A stretch of 32,367 nt of DNA from Clostridia bacterium (GTDB lineage Bacteria; Bacillota; Clostridia; Oscillospirales; Acutalibacteraceae): positions 1-32,367 of the forward strand of contig JAFSBZ010000018.1 of the NCBI GenBank assembly GCA_017437005.1. The letters run 5' to 3'. A program made the position numbers and the translations under genes. Of this stretch, positions 1 through 9,224 are shown in pieces (position 1 is the first letter of the stretch; every line of letters starts with the position of its first letter). The notes under the pieces are model-generated. The model worked only from the letters and a program-made list of their open reading frames with translations, did no database searches and was not told the DNA's origin.

Positions 1-75
1 ACTTTACCTGCCGAGAAAGATATTCTTTATTTTCGGCAAGTATTTACCATTCTCAAAGTATGTAACCCACTATGA
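1..75 (+). other. possible 3' end of an upstream plus-strand gene
   Basis: Frame 1 is open from the window edge to a TGA at 73-75 and reads ...PAEKDILYFRQVFTILKVCNPL. The stop falls at the base of a plus-strand terminator hairpin, which is where a gene end would be expected. Another frame is also open across this stretch, so coding is not proven. An imperfect inverted repeat (TGCCGA...TCGGCA, about 9-39) lies inside it. I do not recognise a family from 24 residues. Confidence 0.25.
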
Positions 76-104
76 CACTTTCAAAAACAGAAAGTGTCAT
101 TTTT
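72..104 (+). terminator. rho-independent terminator, plus strand
   Basis: A perfect 11-bp stem (ATGACACTTTC at 72-82 with GAAAGTGTCAT at 90-100) encloses a 7-nt loop and runs straight into a T tract at 100-104. The T tract is only on the plus-strand side, so it should end a transcript arriving from the left of the window. Confidence 0.8.
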
Positions 105-114
105 CTTTATATAG

Positions 115-148
115 AAAAACGGAGACTACTTCTTTACGAAGTGTCTCC
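115..148 (-). terminator. terminator after the hexosaminidase gene
   Basis: GGAGAC/GTCTCC with an inner ACTTC/GAAGT (121-132 with 138-148, one bulged T, 5-nt loop) forms a stem. On the minus strand it is followed by five Ts (119-115). It lies about 18 bp beyond the GH20 stop codon, so it most likely ends the HAD-GH20 transcript. A shorter T run on the other side means it could also back up the plus-strand terminator at 72-104. Confidence 0.75.
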
Positions 149-165
149 TTTTGTGGGAGATTTTT

Positions 166-1788
166 TTAATACAAGAAATCAAACATATTGGCAGAAACAT
201 TATTTCGCCAGCAGTTATAATTAATAGTTTTATCGGTTATAGGTACAATAACTTCTTCCAATTCGGGAATAGAATTAATTTTTCCTTCCTTGTAGTCACA
301 CAATCTTTCAAAGCAAGCTTGCATACGACCAATAAGACCGCCTAATCTAATATCTTGTATATCAAAGCCATGCGGTTTGTTTTCAATAAACCACTGATTG
401 CGGAAGGTGTAATAAAACTCGCGTGTGCGTTTTATCATTTTTTTATAATCCGCAATAACAGCATCTAACTGCTGCTTATCACCTGCTTTATAAGCTTGAC
501 GTGTGCGTGTACAAATATTAACCTTAATTTCAAGCACGCGACACAGCTTTGCAAGGGTTTCAAAAAGATATGCGTACTCGCCCGTTCTTTTTGCTGCAAG
601 ATTAAGTTTGCGAGCAATTGAGGCAAACCTGTCGCAATACTCAGCTTTTTCGGTGTTTTGGAATATAGACATAAAACAATCTGAATATAAATAATACTTT
701 GATGGATTTACAACCTGCTGTCTACCTTTATTTTCACTTATTGTAGGCTCAATAAGATTTGGTAAATCAAGTAGCATAAAATCGTCATATTTTACCCCTA
801 CCCACTCGTAAAACTTTTGTTTAATTTCCGAAACTTTTGTAATGCCCTGCGCAATACAAGCAGCATAACAAAGTGTAGGTAATACAGCATATGAAGAACA
901 TTCGCCGCCATTGTCACCCCACATAGTCATAAACACATCTTTTATATCGCCGTCAATACAAGCTCGAATGGCAGGCTTTGTAGCTTTAAGCGAAAAGTAG
1001 TTATGTGGAGCAAAGCCCGACCATTTCCAAGCGCCGCCACCAAAGGCAATTTTATTGCTTAACTGTGTATGACCCTTTATCATACTATCATAGATTTTTT
1101 TGTCAAGATTGTAGTAATCCCAATAAACAAGTGTAAGCTTTTGGGGAATTTTTTCTTTTATTGTTGTATCAAATTTAGATTTTGTAGCGTAATAATCACC
1201 ACCACTTGCCAATCGGTAGAACATATCGCTCCACATCATAGGTTCAAAATCGTATTTATCGGCAATATCACAAACACGATTAAGATGTCCGAGCAGTATG
1301 TCAAAACGATTTTGCAAGCCATTAAAATCAAGATATCTACCTTTTCCAAGATTATGAGCCTCATCCATACCAATGTGCAATTTTTCTGTACGGAAGCATT
1401 CGCGAAGTGAAGCAAACATACGGTCAATAAGATCATATACCTTTTCATTACCAACGAGCAAAATGTCATCAATATCCTTCAAGTCACCACGCCATTTAAT
1501 AAATGCTGCCATATGAGCGAGAGTCTGAATATTGGGCACTAATTCAACACCGATGTTATATGCAAAATTGTCAAGCTCTTTTAATTCTTCTTTAGAATAT
1601 TTACCGCGCAAATAGCCAAAAAACTTTTCGTCATTTACTTCATATGTATCTTCCATGTAAAGATGAAGTTGATTATAACCCATTTTTGAAATTACTGTTA
1701 TAAATTTTTTTAACTGCTCGACCGTCATTACCGCATTACGAGAACAATCAACCATAACACCAAACTTGTTAAAATTACCTAACGACAT
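166..1788 (-). CDS. cytoplasmic GH20-type beta-N-acetylhexosaminidase
   Basis: A 540-aa protein with the TIM-barrel signature of glycoside hydrolase family 20. The N-terminal strand reads GVMVDCSRNAV, then GYNQLHLYMEDTYE (residues 38-50), and HIGMDEAH at 138-145 holds the Asp142-Glu143 catalytic pair used in substrate-assisted cleavage of terminal GlcNAc/GalNAc. There is no signal peptide or membrane segment, so it should act inside the cell on imported amino-sugar oligosaccharides or muropeptides; the substrate is inferred. It lacks the N-terminal GH20b domain common in secreted members. The ATG is preceded by a good AAGGAG. It lies 12 bp downstream of the HAD gene, in the same transcript, and is followed by a terminator at 115-148. 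The GH20 call is firm; the exact substrate is not. Confidence 0.82.
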   Translation of the reverse strand: MSLGNFNKFGVMVDCSRNAVMTVEQLKKFITVISKMGYNQLHLYMEDTYEVNDEKFFGYLRGKYSKEELKELDNFAYNIGVELVPNIQTLAHMAAFIKWRGDLKDIDDILLVGNEKVYDLIDRMFASLRECFRTEKLHIGMDEAHNLGKGRYLDFNGLQNRFDILLGHLNRVCDIADKYDFEPMMWSDMFYRLASGGDYYATKSKFDTTIKEKIPQKLTLVYWDYYNLDKKIYDSMIKGHTQLSNKIAFGGGAWKWSGFAPHNYFSLKATKPAIRACIDGDIKDVFMTMWGDNGGECSSYAVLPTLCYAACIAQGITKVSEIKQKFYEWVGVKYDDFMLLDLPNLIEPTISENKGRQQVVNPSKYYLYSDCFMSIFQNTEKAEYCDRFASIARKLNLAAKRTGEYAYLFETLAKLCRVLEIKVNICTRTRQAYKAGDKQQLDAVIADYKKMIKRTREFYYTFRNQWFIENKPHGFDIQDIRLGGLIGRMQACFERLCDYKEGKINSIPELEEVIVPITDKTINYNCWRNNVSANMFDFLY

Positions 1789-1800
1789 ATTTCAAACTCC

Positions 1801-2442
1801 TTATATATATTTTAGTATATCATCCAAAGTGTCAGCAATGTATGTTGCGCCGGCATCTTCTAATTCCTTGCGATCACCGTAACCGACCAAAACACCAATA
1901 GAATCAAGACCGTTTTGAATTGCACCTTCTATATCGTGATGGCGGTCCCCTATCATTACAACCCTTGATTTATCAGTAACATTTAGTTTATTAAGAGTAT
2001 AAGCAATAACATCTGATTTTTTAGAACGGCTTTCATCCATAGTAGCTGCGCCCACAAAATCAAAATATTTTGCTAAATCAAAATGCTCCAATATACGTAC
2101 GGCATACTGTTCGGGCTTTGATGTTGCAAGCGAGATTGTGCGACCTGATGTTTTAATTTTCTCTAAAAGTTCTGGAATACCATCAAACATTTGGTTTTCA
2201 AAAATGCCTGTTATACCAAAATACTCACGATAATATTCAACCGCTTTTAAACCGTCGTTATAACTCATATTGTAATATTTCATAAATGAATCGATTAGTG
2301 GAGGACCAATAAAATTATATAATTCGGCTCTATCATTAACGGTTATTCCAAATTTATTAAGTGCATAAGCAACAGAATTTGTAATACCAATTCCAGGATC
2401 GGTAAGCGTGCCATCTAAATCAAATAAAACTACATCATACAT
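1801..2442 (-). CDS. HAD-family phosphatase (phosphoglycolate phosphatase-like)
   Basis: A 213-aa HAD hydrolase with all four motifs. Motif I is DLDGT at residues 8-12 (nucleophile Asp8, acid/base Asp10). Motif II is in LATSKP, motif III uses the Lys of the KKSDVIAY stretch, and motif IV is GDRHHD. The helical cap between motifs I and II puts it in subfamily IA, the Gph/PgmB/pyrophosphatase (PpaX) group, which dephosphorylates small phosphometabolites. The substrate cannot be read from sequence. It is first in a two-gene unit with the GH20 gene, so a sugar-phosphate substrate is possible but only inferred from context. It has its own promoter at 2458-2486 just after the fhs terminator, and a weak GGTGAT ribosome site. 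Confidence 0.85.
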   Translation of the reverse strand: MYDVVLFDLDGTLTDPGIGITNSVAYALNKFGITVNDRAELYNFIGPPLIDSFMKYYNMSYNDGLKAVEYYREYFGITGIFENQMFDGIPELLEKIKTSGRTISLATSKPEQYAVRILEHFDLAKYFDFVGAATMDESRSKKSDVIAYTLNKLNVTDKSRVVMIGDRHHDIEGAIQNGLDSIGVLVGYGDRKELEDAGATYIADTLDDILKYI

Positions 2443-2457
2443 AAAATCACCAAAGGA

Positions 2458-2486
2458 ATATTAACATAATAACATTTAAAAATCAA
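2458..2486 (-). promoter_or_regulatory. sigma-A-type promoter for the HAD-GH20 unit
   Basis: Reading the minus strand, TTGATT (2486-2481) and TAATAT (2463-2458) are 17 bp apart, close to the vegetative consensus. Transcription should begin about 10 nt before the HAD ATG's ribosome site, giving a very short leader. The -35 box abuts the T tract of the fhs terminator, so the two operons are insulated with no spare sequence between them. Confidence 0.7.
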
Positions 2487-2525
2487 CAAAAAACATCCGT
2501 TACAACGCTTTTTGCAACGGATGTT
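2487..2525 (-). terminator. rho-independent terminator ending the purine operon
   Basis: AACATCCGTT / AACGGATGTT (2516-2525 with 2492-2501) forms a perfect 10-bp stem, extendable inward to about 14 bp. On the minus strand it is followed by a run of Ts. It starts 16 bp after the fhs stop, so it closes the purE...fhs transcript. Confidence 0.88.
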
Positions 2526-2540
2526 AAATTATACTATAAC

Positions 2541-4217
2541 TTAAAACAAACCACTTATCTTGCCGTTTTCATCAACGTCAATGCGTTCTGCTGCCGGAGA
2601 TTTCGGAAGACCGGGCATCGTAAGAATGTCACCCGTTAAAACTACAATAAATCCAGCACCCGCAGATACCTTAACATTTTTTATTGTTACTGTAAAGTTT
2701 TCAGGCGCGCCAAGACGGGTTGGATCATCAGAAAAGCTATATTGTGTTTTAGCCACACAAATCGGCAGTTTATCAAATCCAAGGTCGGTTAGTTGAGCAA
2801 TTTGTTTCTTTGCATTTGGCATTATGACAATACCATCGCCGCCGTAAACTTTTTTGACAATTGCCTCAATTTTATCTTCGATTGTACCGTCAAGCTCGTA
2901 AGAGAAGGTAAAATCACCCTGCTCTTCTTCGCAAAGACGGACAACCTCGCGTGCAAGTGCCTCGCCACCCTTTCCGCCTTCAGCCCAAACGGTAGAAAGA
3001 ACGGTATTAACACCAAGCTCTTTACATTTAGCAATGATAAAGTCAATTTCATTATCAGTATCGGTCGGGAAACGGTTAACAGCAACAACACAAGGAAGCT
3101 TATAAACATTTTTAATGTTTGAAACGTGACGTAAAAGGTTAGGAATACCCTTTTCAAGCGCTACTAAATCTTCGGTGTCAAGTGACTTTTTATCAAGACC
3201 GCCGTGCATTTTTAGCGCGCGAACGGTAGCAACAACCACAACAGCATCAGGCGTAAGCCCTGCCATACGACACTTAATATCAAGGAACTTTTCAGCACCC
3301 AAATCAGCTCCAAAGCCTGCCTCGGTAATAGCATAGTCACCCATTTTAAGAGCAAGCTTAGTAGCCATTACGGAGTTACAACCGTGAGCTATATTAGCAA
3401 ATGGTCCACCGTGCACAAATGCAGGCGTGCCCTCAAGTGTTTGAACAAGATTTGGCTTGATAGCATCTTTAAGAAGTGCTGTCATAGCGCCAACAGCCTT
3501 TAAATCGCCCGCAGTAACGGGTTTATCATCATAGGTATAACCAACTATTATTCTCGACAAACGTTCTTTAAGGTCGGTTATAGAGCTTGCTAAGCAAAAC
3601 ACTGCCATAATTTCACTTGCAACAGTAATATCAAATCCATCTTCACGCGGAACGCCGTTTGCTTTGCCACCCATACCGTCAACAACAAAACGAAGCTGAC
3701 GATCGTTCATATCAACGCAACGCTTCCAGGTTATTTTACGAACATCAATTCCAAGCGCATTTCCCTGCTGAATATGATTATCAAGCATAGCAGCAAGCAG
3801 ATTATTAGCAGCGCCTATAGCGTGAAAATCACCTGTAAAGTGAAGATTGATATCCTCCATAGGAACAACCTGCGCATAGCCACCGCCTGCGGCACCGCCC
3901 TTAACACCAAAAACAGGACCTAATGATGGCTCGCGCAAAGCAACTGTAACGTCTTTGCCAATGCGAGCAAGACCGTCGGCAAGACCAATTGTAGTAGTGG
4001 TCTTGCCTTCACCGGCAGGTGTTGGTGTAATTGCAGTTACAAGCACTAATTTACCGTCTTTACGATCAGTATCGTTAAGTAGCGATAAATCTATTTTTGC
4101 CTTGTATTTGCCATACTGCTCGATATATTTTTCGTCAACCTTTGCTTTTTTTGCTATTTCGGTTATTGGTTTTATTTCACACTGCTGTGCAATCTCAATA
4201 TCAGATAAATAAGCCAT
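2541..4217 (-). CDS. fhs: formate-tetrahydrofolate ligase
   Basis: A 558-aa protein of the usual length for Fhs, which makes 10-formyl-tetrahydrofolate from formate, THF and ATP. The P-loop [11 protein letters not shown] lies at residues 64-74, followed by [24 protein letters not shown] in its normal place. It is the last gene of the purine operon, 21 bp after purL and just before the terminator. The placement makes sense: two steps of the same operon (PurN and AICAR formyltransferase) consume 10-formyl-THF, and the operon has a ZTP riboswitch that reads out shortage of that cofactor. fhs is itself a classic target of ZTP riboswitches. A GGAGGT-type ribosome site precedes the ATG. The enzyme is expected in the cytoplasm as a homotetramer. 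Confidence 0.97.
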   Translation of the reverse strand: MAYLSDIEIAQQCEIKPITEIAKKAKVDEKYIEQYGKYKAKIDLSLLNDTDRKDGKLVLVTAITPTPAGEGKTTTTIGLADGLARIGKDVTVALREPSLGPVFGVKGGAAGGGYAQVVPMEDINLHFTGDFHAIGAANNLLAAMLDNHIQQGNALGIDVRKITWKRCVDMNDRQLRFVVDGMGGKANGVPREDGFDITVASEIMAVFCLASSITDLKERLSRIIVGYTYDDKPVTAGDLKAVGAMTALLKDAIKPNLVQTLEGTPAFVHGGPFANIAHGCNSVMATKLALKMGDYAITEAGFGADLGAEKFLDIKCRMAGLTPDAVVVVATVRALKMHGGLDKKSLDTEDLVALEKGIPNLLRHVSNIKNVYKLPCVVAVNRFPTDTDNEIDFIIAKCKELGVNTVLSTVWAEGGKGGEALAREVVRLCEEEQGDFTFSYELDGTIEDKIEAIVKKVYGGDGIVIMPNAKKQIAQLTDLGFDKLPICVAKTQYSFSDDPTRLGAPENFTVTIKNVKVSAGAGFIVVLTGDILTMPGLPKSPAAERIDVDENGKISGLF

Positions 4218-4238
4218 AATATTTACCTCCGATAAAAA

Positions 4239-7200
4239 TTATTTAAAATATTTAACTGCAGCCTCAAACATACGAATATCGTATTCACCAAGAACATTTT
4301 TGTAAAGGCCTTCACCTATACGCTCACTATGACCCATTTTACCAAATACGCGACCGTCGGGTGAAGTAATACCTTCAATGGCGTACATTGAGTTGTTGGG
4401 ATTAAAGTGAACATCACTTGTAGCATTACCGTTAAGGTCAACATACTGTGTAGCAATTTGACCATTAGAAGCAAGCTGTTCGATTAATTCTTCACTTGCA
4501 AGGAATCGACCCTCACCGTGAGAAATCGGGACGTTATAAATATCTCCAACATTAGTCAGTGACAACCAAGGTGATTTATTAGATGCAACACATGTACGAA
4601 CTATACGTGATTGGTGACGTGCAATGGTGTTGAAGGTTAGCGTTGGGCAGTTTTCGTCAGTATCTATTATCTTACCGTAAGGCACAAGTCCTAATTTTAT
4701 AAGCGCTTGGAAACCGTTACAAATACCGCACATTAAACCGTCACGGTTATTAAGTAAATCAGTTACGCCATCTTTAATAGCAGCATTACGGAAGAAAGCA
4801 GTAATAAACTTACCGCTACCGTCAGGCTCGTCACCGCCCGAGAAACCACCTGGTATAAATATCATCTGGGCACTTTTGAGTTTTGAAGCAAACTCATCAA
4901 TACTTGACTGTATACCGGAAGCCGTAAGATTTTTAATAACAATAATTTCAGGCTCAGCACCTGCATCACGCATAGCCTTTGCGCTGTCAAATTCACAGTT
5001 AGTACCGGGGAACGCAGGTATAAGAACCTTTGGTTTTGCAACCTTAATAGCGGGAGCAGGATACTCACTTGCTTTAAACTCAAAGTTTTGCATTGGAGTT
5101 TTTTGGTCCTTAATATTACAACTGTATACAGACTCTAACTTATCCTCATAAATACCAAGAAGTTCATTTATACAAACGTCTTCGTTACCAAGTGATATTT
5201 TATTATCATCAGTAACACTACCAATAAGAATACCGTCGTCGATCTCTTCGGTTGCTTCGAGTAAAAATGCACCGTAAGAATAATCAAATATTTTAGCAAC
5301 ACTTAAATAATCTTCGTACTTGAAGCCTAAACCGTTACCAAAGCACATCTTCATAACGGCTTCTGCTATACCGCCAATACCTGGTGTATAAGCAGATACT
5401 ACCTTACCTGAGCGCATAAGCTCGGTAACCTTGTTAAAGGTATTGATTAAGGATTTTGTGTTTGGAAGATTTGTATCCTCATCATAAATAGGGCTAAGTA
5501 AATAAAGTTTATTGCCTGCAGTTTTAAATTCAGGAGATATAATATCCTTTATCTTTTCGGTAGTTACGGCAAAAGAAACAAGTGTTGGAGGAACATCTAA
5601 ATCTTCAAAAGAACCGCTCATTGAGTCTTTACCACCGATAGAACCAATACCCAGCTCTTTTTGAGCCTTAAATGCGCCCAACAAAGCCGCAAGAGGCTTA
5701 CCCCAACGCTTGCCGTCAGTACCTGGCTTTTCAAAATATTCTTGGAAAGTAAGATACACGTCTTCAAACTTAGCACCTGTTGCAATAAGCTTTGCAACAG
5801 ATTCAACAACTGCTAAATATGCGCCGTGATAAGGGCTAAGCTCGGTTATAAATGGATTGTAACCCCAAGACATAAGTGAACAATCGTCAGTATGCTTTTT
5901 TTCTACAGAAATCTTTTGTACCATTGCCTGAATTGGCGTAAGCTGATGTTTACCGCCAAATGGCATTAGAACAGTACCGGCACCAATTGTAGAGTCAAAA
6001 CGCTCTGAAAGACCGCGTTTAGAGCACATATTAAGGTCATCGGCAATCTTTTTATAGTTTTCGGCAAAACCACCGTCAACAGGACCGCCGAACGTCTTTG
6101 GTGCTTCGGGTGTAATAACAATATGCTTGTCAGCACCATTTGAATTTAAAAACTCACGACTTATATCAACAATTTTTTGACCGTTCCAGTTCATAACAAG
6201 ACGTGGTTCTTCCTTAACTACCGCTACAGGGCAAGCCTGTAAATTTTCTTCGGCAGCAAGAGAAAGAAAGGCATCCACATTATGCGGTTCAATAACTACA
6301 GCCATACGCTCTTGTGATTCACTGATAGCAATTTCGGTGCCGTCAAGACCCTCATATTTTTTAGGAACAGCGTTAAGATTAATCTCAAGTCCGTCAGCAA
6401 GCTCACCAATAGCAACCGATACACCGCCTGCGCCAAAGTCGTTACAACGCTTAATCATTTGTGTAGCAGTCTTGTTACGGAACAAACGCTGTAATTTACG
6501 TTCTTCGGGTGCATTACCCTTTTGAACCTCGGCGCCGCATGTTTCAACCGACTGTGCTGTATGAGCTTTTGATGAACCTGTTGCGCCACCAATACCGTCA
6601 CGGCCTGTGCTACCGCCCAAAAGAATTACTATATCGCCCGGTGTTGGCACTTCACGACGAACATTTTCAGCCGGTGCCGCCGCAATTACAGCACCAATTT
6701 CCATACGCTTTGCAGCGTAACCTGGGTGATAAATTTCATCAACAATACCTGTTGCAAGACCTATTTGATTACCGTATGACGAATAACCTGCAGCAGCGGT
6801 TGTTACAATTTTACGTTGTGGTAATTTACCGGGAATTGTTTCACTTACAGGAACAGTTGGATCTGCGGCGCCCGTAACACGCATAGCGCCATAAACATAG
6901 GCTCTACCTGAAAGTGGGTCACGTATAGCGCCGCCAATACATGTAGCAGCGCCACCGAAAGGCTCAATTTCGGTTGGGTGGTTATGTGTCTCGTTTTTAA
7001 AGAGTAAAAGCCAAGGCTCGCTTACACCATCAACATCAACATTGATTTTAACAGTACAAGCGTTAATTTCCTCTGATTCGTCAAGTTTATCAAGCTTACC
7101 GTGTTCTTTTAAGTATTTAACCGCAACGGTTGCTATATCCATAAGACAAATCGGCTTTGTACGGCCAAGCTCTTTACGTACTGCGATATACTCGTCATAT

Positions 7201-7931
7201 GCGCTTTGTAAAAGCTCATCCTCAAACTTAACGTCATCAATAACGGTCAAGAATGTGGTATGACGGCAGTGGTCAGACCAATAGGTATCTATCATACGAA
7301 TTTCGGTGATAGTCGGTTCTCTTCCCTCGGTTTTGAAGTAATTTTGACAAAATGCAATGTCATCGGCATCCATTGCAAGACCCATATCTTTTACAAAAGC
7401 TTCAAGTCCTGCGCGGTCAAGTGCTAAAAAACCGTGTAGTGTTTTTACGCTTGTAGGAATATCAAATTTTGTAATCAAGGTTTCAGGTAAAGCCATTTCG
7501 GCCTCACGCGCTTCAACAGGATTAATAACATATTTTTTAATCTCAGCAATATCGTTATCAGTTAAAGCACCATAAAGCGCATAAACTTTTGCTGAACGAA
7601 TTACAGGACGCTCGCCCTGAGATATAATTTGAATACATTGCGCTGCTGAATCGGCGCGTTGATCAAACTGACCGGGTAAATACTCTACCGCAAAAACGGT
7701 AGCATCACCCGTTTCAATGCTATTGGTCGCAATGTCAAGCTGTGGCTCTGAAAATACTGTACCGATTGCATAGTTGAATAATTCTTCGGTAATATTTTCA
7801 GCATCATAGCGGTTAAAAATTCTTACATCTGTAAGATTTGTAATACCAAGAAGATTTTTTGCTTCATTTAATAAGCCATTTGCTTCATTAGCAAGTTCAT
7901 TTTTCTTTTCGACGTATACTCTGTAAACCAT
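4239..7931 (-). CDS. purL: phosphoribosylformylglycinamidine synthase, single-chain
   Basis: A 1230-aa fused FGAM synthase: N-terminal PurS-like region, two AIR-synthase-like halves, and a C-terminal class I glutamine amidotransferase. THNHPTEIEPFGGAATCIGG marks the nucleotide-binding core. The glutaminase domain starts near LIPAFPGTNCEFDSA. Its catalytic Cys is in GICNGFQ (about residue 1071), with the His and Glu in MGHSER (about 1201 and 1203), so ammonia production looks intact, unlike PurF in this operon. This is the shorter single-chain form found in Clostridia, not the PurS/PurQ/PurL complex of Bacillus. Its ATG overlaps the purD stop (TAATG), with a strong GGGGAGGA inside purD, implying coupled translation. 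It catalyses step 4 of IMP synthesis. Confidence 0.97.
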   Translation of the reverse strand: MVYRVYVEKKNELANEANGLLNEAKNLLGITNLTDVRIFNRYDAENITEELFNYAIGTVFSEPQLDIATNSIETGDATVFAVEYLPGQFDQRADSAAQCIQIISQGERPVIRSAKVYALYGALTDNDIAEIKKYVINPVEAREAEMALPETLITKFDIPTSVKTLHGFLALDRAGLEAFVKDMGLAMDADDIAFCQNYFKTEGREPTITEIRMIDTYWSDHCRHTTFLTVIDDVKFEDELLQSAYDEYIAVRKELGRTKPICLMDIATVAVKYLKEHGKLDKLDESEEINACTVKINVDVDGVSEPWLLLFKNETHNHPTEIEPFGGAATCIGGAIRDPLSGRAYVYGAMRVTGAADPTVPVSETIPGKLPQRKIVTTAAAGYSSYGNQIGLATGIVDEIYHPGYAAKRMEIGAVIAAAPAENVRREVPTPGDIVILLGGSTGRDGIGGATGSSKAHTAQSVETCGAEVQKGNAPEERKLQRLFRNKTATQMIKRCNDFGAGGVSVAIGELADGLEINLNAVPKKYEGLDGTEIAISESQERMAVVIEPHNVDAFLSLAAEENLQACPVAVVKEEPRLVMNWNGQKIVDISREFLNSNGADKHIVITPEAPKTFGGPVDGGFAENYKKIADDLNMCSKRGLSERFDSTIGAGTVLMPFGGKHQLTPIQAMVQKISVEKKHTDDCSLMSWGYNPFITELSPYHGAYLAVVESVAKLIATGAKFEDVYLTFQEYFEKPGTDGKRWGKPLAALLGAFKAQKELGIGSIGGKDSMSGSFEDLDVPPTLVSFAVTTEKIKDIISPEFKTAGNKLYLLSPIYDEDTNLPNTKSLINTFNKVTELMRSGKVVSAYTPGIGGIAEAVMKMCFGNGLGFKYEDYLSVAKIFDYSYGAFLLEATEEIDDGILIGSVTDDNKISLGNEDVCINELLGIYEDKLESVYSCNIKDQKTPMQNFEFKASEYPAPAIKVAKPKVLIPAFPGTNCEFDSAKAMRDAGAEPEIIVIKNLTASGIQSSIDEFASKLKSAQMIFIPGGFSGGDEPDGSGKFITAFFRNAAIKDGVTDLLNNRDGLMCGICNGFQALIKLGLVPYGKIIDTDENCPTLTFNTIARHQSRIVRTCVASNKSPWLSLTNVGDIYNVPISHGEGRFLASEELIEQLASNGQIATQYVDLNGNATSDVHFNPNNSMYAIEGITSPDGRVFGKMGHSERIGEGLYKNVLGEYDIRMFEAAVKYFK

Positions 7932-9202
7932 TAATTTTCCTCCCCTGCTTTTAAAGCCTTTGAACCTATATCATTACGGAAATAACGATTTTCAAAATTA
8001 ATATTTTCTACCTTTTTATATGAAACAGTAATTGCTTCTTTTAATGTATTTGCGATAGATGTGACACCAAGCACACGACCGCCGCTTGTAAGTAACTTAC
8101 CGTCCTTTAAAGTTGCGCCTGCAACATATGTGCTGTCAAGCAATTCGGTTGGAATGGTAATTTCATATCCCTTTTCATAACTTGAGGGATAACCCTTTGA
8201 TGCCATAATTACGCAACAAGCATTTTTATCACTGAATTTAACTTCTGTATCTGCTAGTGTTTCATTTGTAACTGCTTGCATTACGGTAAGTAAATCACTC
8301 TCAAGCAGTGGTAAAACAACCTGTGTCTCGGGGTCACCAAAACGGCAGTTGTACTCAATAACCTTTGGTCCCTTTGGCGTAAGCATAAGACCAAAGTATA
8401 AACAGCCTTTAAAGGTTCTGCCTTCGGCTTTCATAGCGCGAATAGTGGGCAAAAAGATTTTTTGCATACACTCTTCGGCAATATCTTTAGTATAATACGG
8501 ATTAGGCGCTACAGTGCCCATACCACCTGTGTTAAGACCTGTGTCATTATCACCAGCGCGTTTGTGATCCATAGAAGAAATCATAGGAACAACAACGTTA
8601 CCGTCTGTAAAAGAAAGTACAGATACTTCAGGACCTGTAAGAAATTCCTCAATAACAATGTTGTCACCGCTTTTACCAAACTGCTTGTCCTGCATAATAG
8701 ATACAACAGCATTCTTGGCTTCTTGGCGAGTCATAGCAATAATTACGCCTTTACCAAGCGCCAATCCATCAGCTTTAATAACTGTAGGGATTGGTGCAGT
8801 TTCAAGATATTTTAGTGCCTTATCTGCATCATCAAAAACTTCATATTCTGCGGTCGGAATACCATATTTTTTCATAAGATTTTTAGAAAAAACCTTACTA
8901 CCTTCAATAATAGCCGCCGCTTTATTAGGACCAAAGCAAGCAATACCCTTTGCATTTAATGCATCTACACAACCAAGCACGAGCGGATCGTCGGGTGCTA
9001 CAACGGCATAGTCAATTTGTGACTGAATAGCAAAATCGACTATTTTATCAATATCGGTAGCGGCAACATTAACACATTCAGCGTCAGCCGCAATACCACC
9101 GTTACCTGGCAAAGCAAAAATTTGCTCAATTGTTTTATTTTCTTTCAATTTTTTAATTATGGCGTGTTCTCTGCCGCCGCCACCTACAACTAAAACCTTC
9201 AT
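7931..9202 (-). CDS. purD: phosphoribosylamine-glycine ligase (GAR synthetase)
   Basis: A 423-aa ATP-grasp ligase that joins glycine to phosphoribosylamine (step 2). The N-terminus KVLVVGGGGREHAI is diagnostic. The ATP-grasp core follows, with PTVIKADGLALGKGV and the IEEFLTGPEVSVLSFTDG strand. NTGGMGTVAPNPYY and EYNCRFGDPETQVVLP are the expected substrate and metal-binding segments. Length is normal. It is a stand-alone PurD, not the PurD-PurM-PurN fusion of animals. It lies 22 bp downstream of the AICAR formyltransferase gene and overlaps purL by one base. Confidence 0.97.
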   Translation of the reverse strand: MKVLVVGGGGREHAIIKKLKENKTIEQIFALPGNGGIAADAECVNVAATDIDKIVDFAIQSQIDYAVVAPDDPLVLGCVDALNAKGIACFGPNKAAAIIEGSKVFSKNLMKKYGIPTAEYEVFDDADKALKYLETAPIPTVIKADGLALGKGVIIAMTRQEAKNAVVSIMQDKQFGKSGDNIVIEEFLTGPEVSVLSFTDGNVVVPMISSMDHKRAGDNDTGLNTGGMGTVAPNPYYTKDIAEECMQKIFLPTIRAMKAEGRTFKGCLYFGLMLTPKGPKVIEYNCRFGDPETQVVLPLLESDLLTVMQAVTNETLADTEVKFSDKNACCVIMASKGYPSSYEKGYEITIPTELLDSTYVAGATLKDGKLLTSGGRVLGVTSIANTLKEAITVSYKKVENINFENRYFRNDIGSKALKAGEEN

Positions 9203-9224
9203 ATATGCACCTTAAAAATTCTAA

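Noticed and set aside
4862-7575. Several open frames of 60-120 codons on both strands inside purL
   Set aside because: They overlap the strongly conserved PurL frame and show no domain or ribosome site; they are frame shadows.
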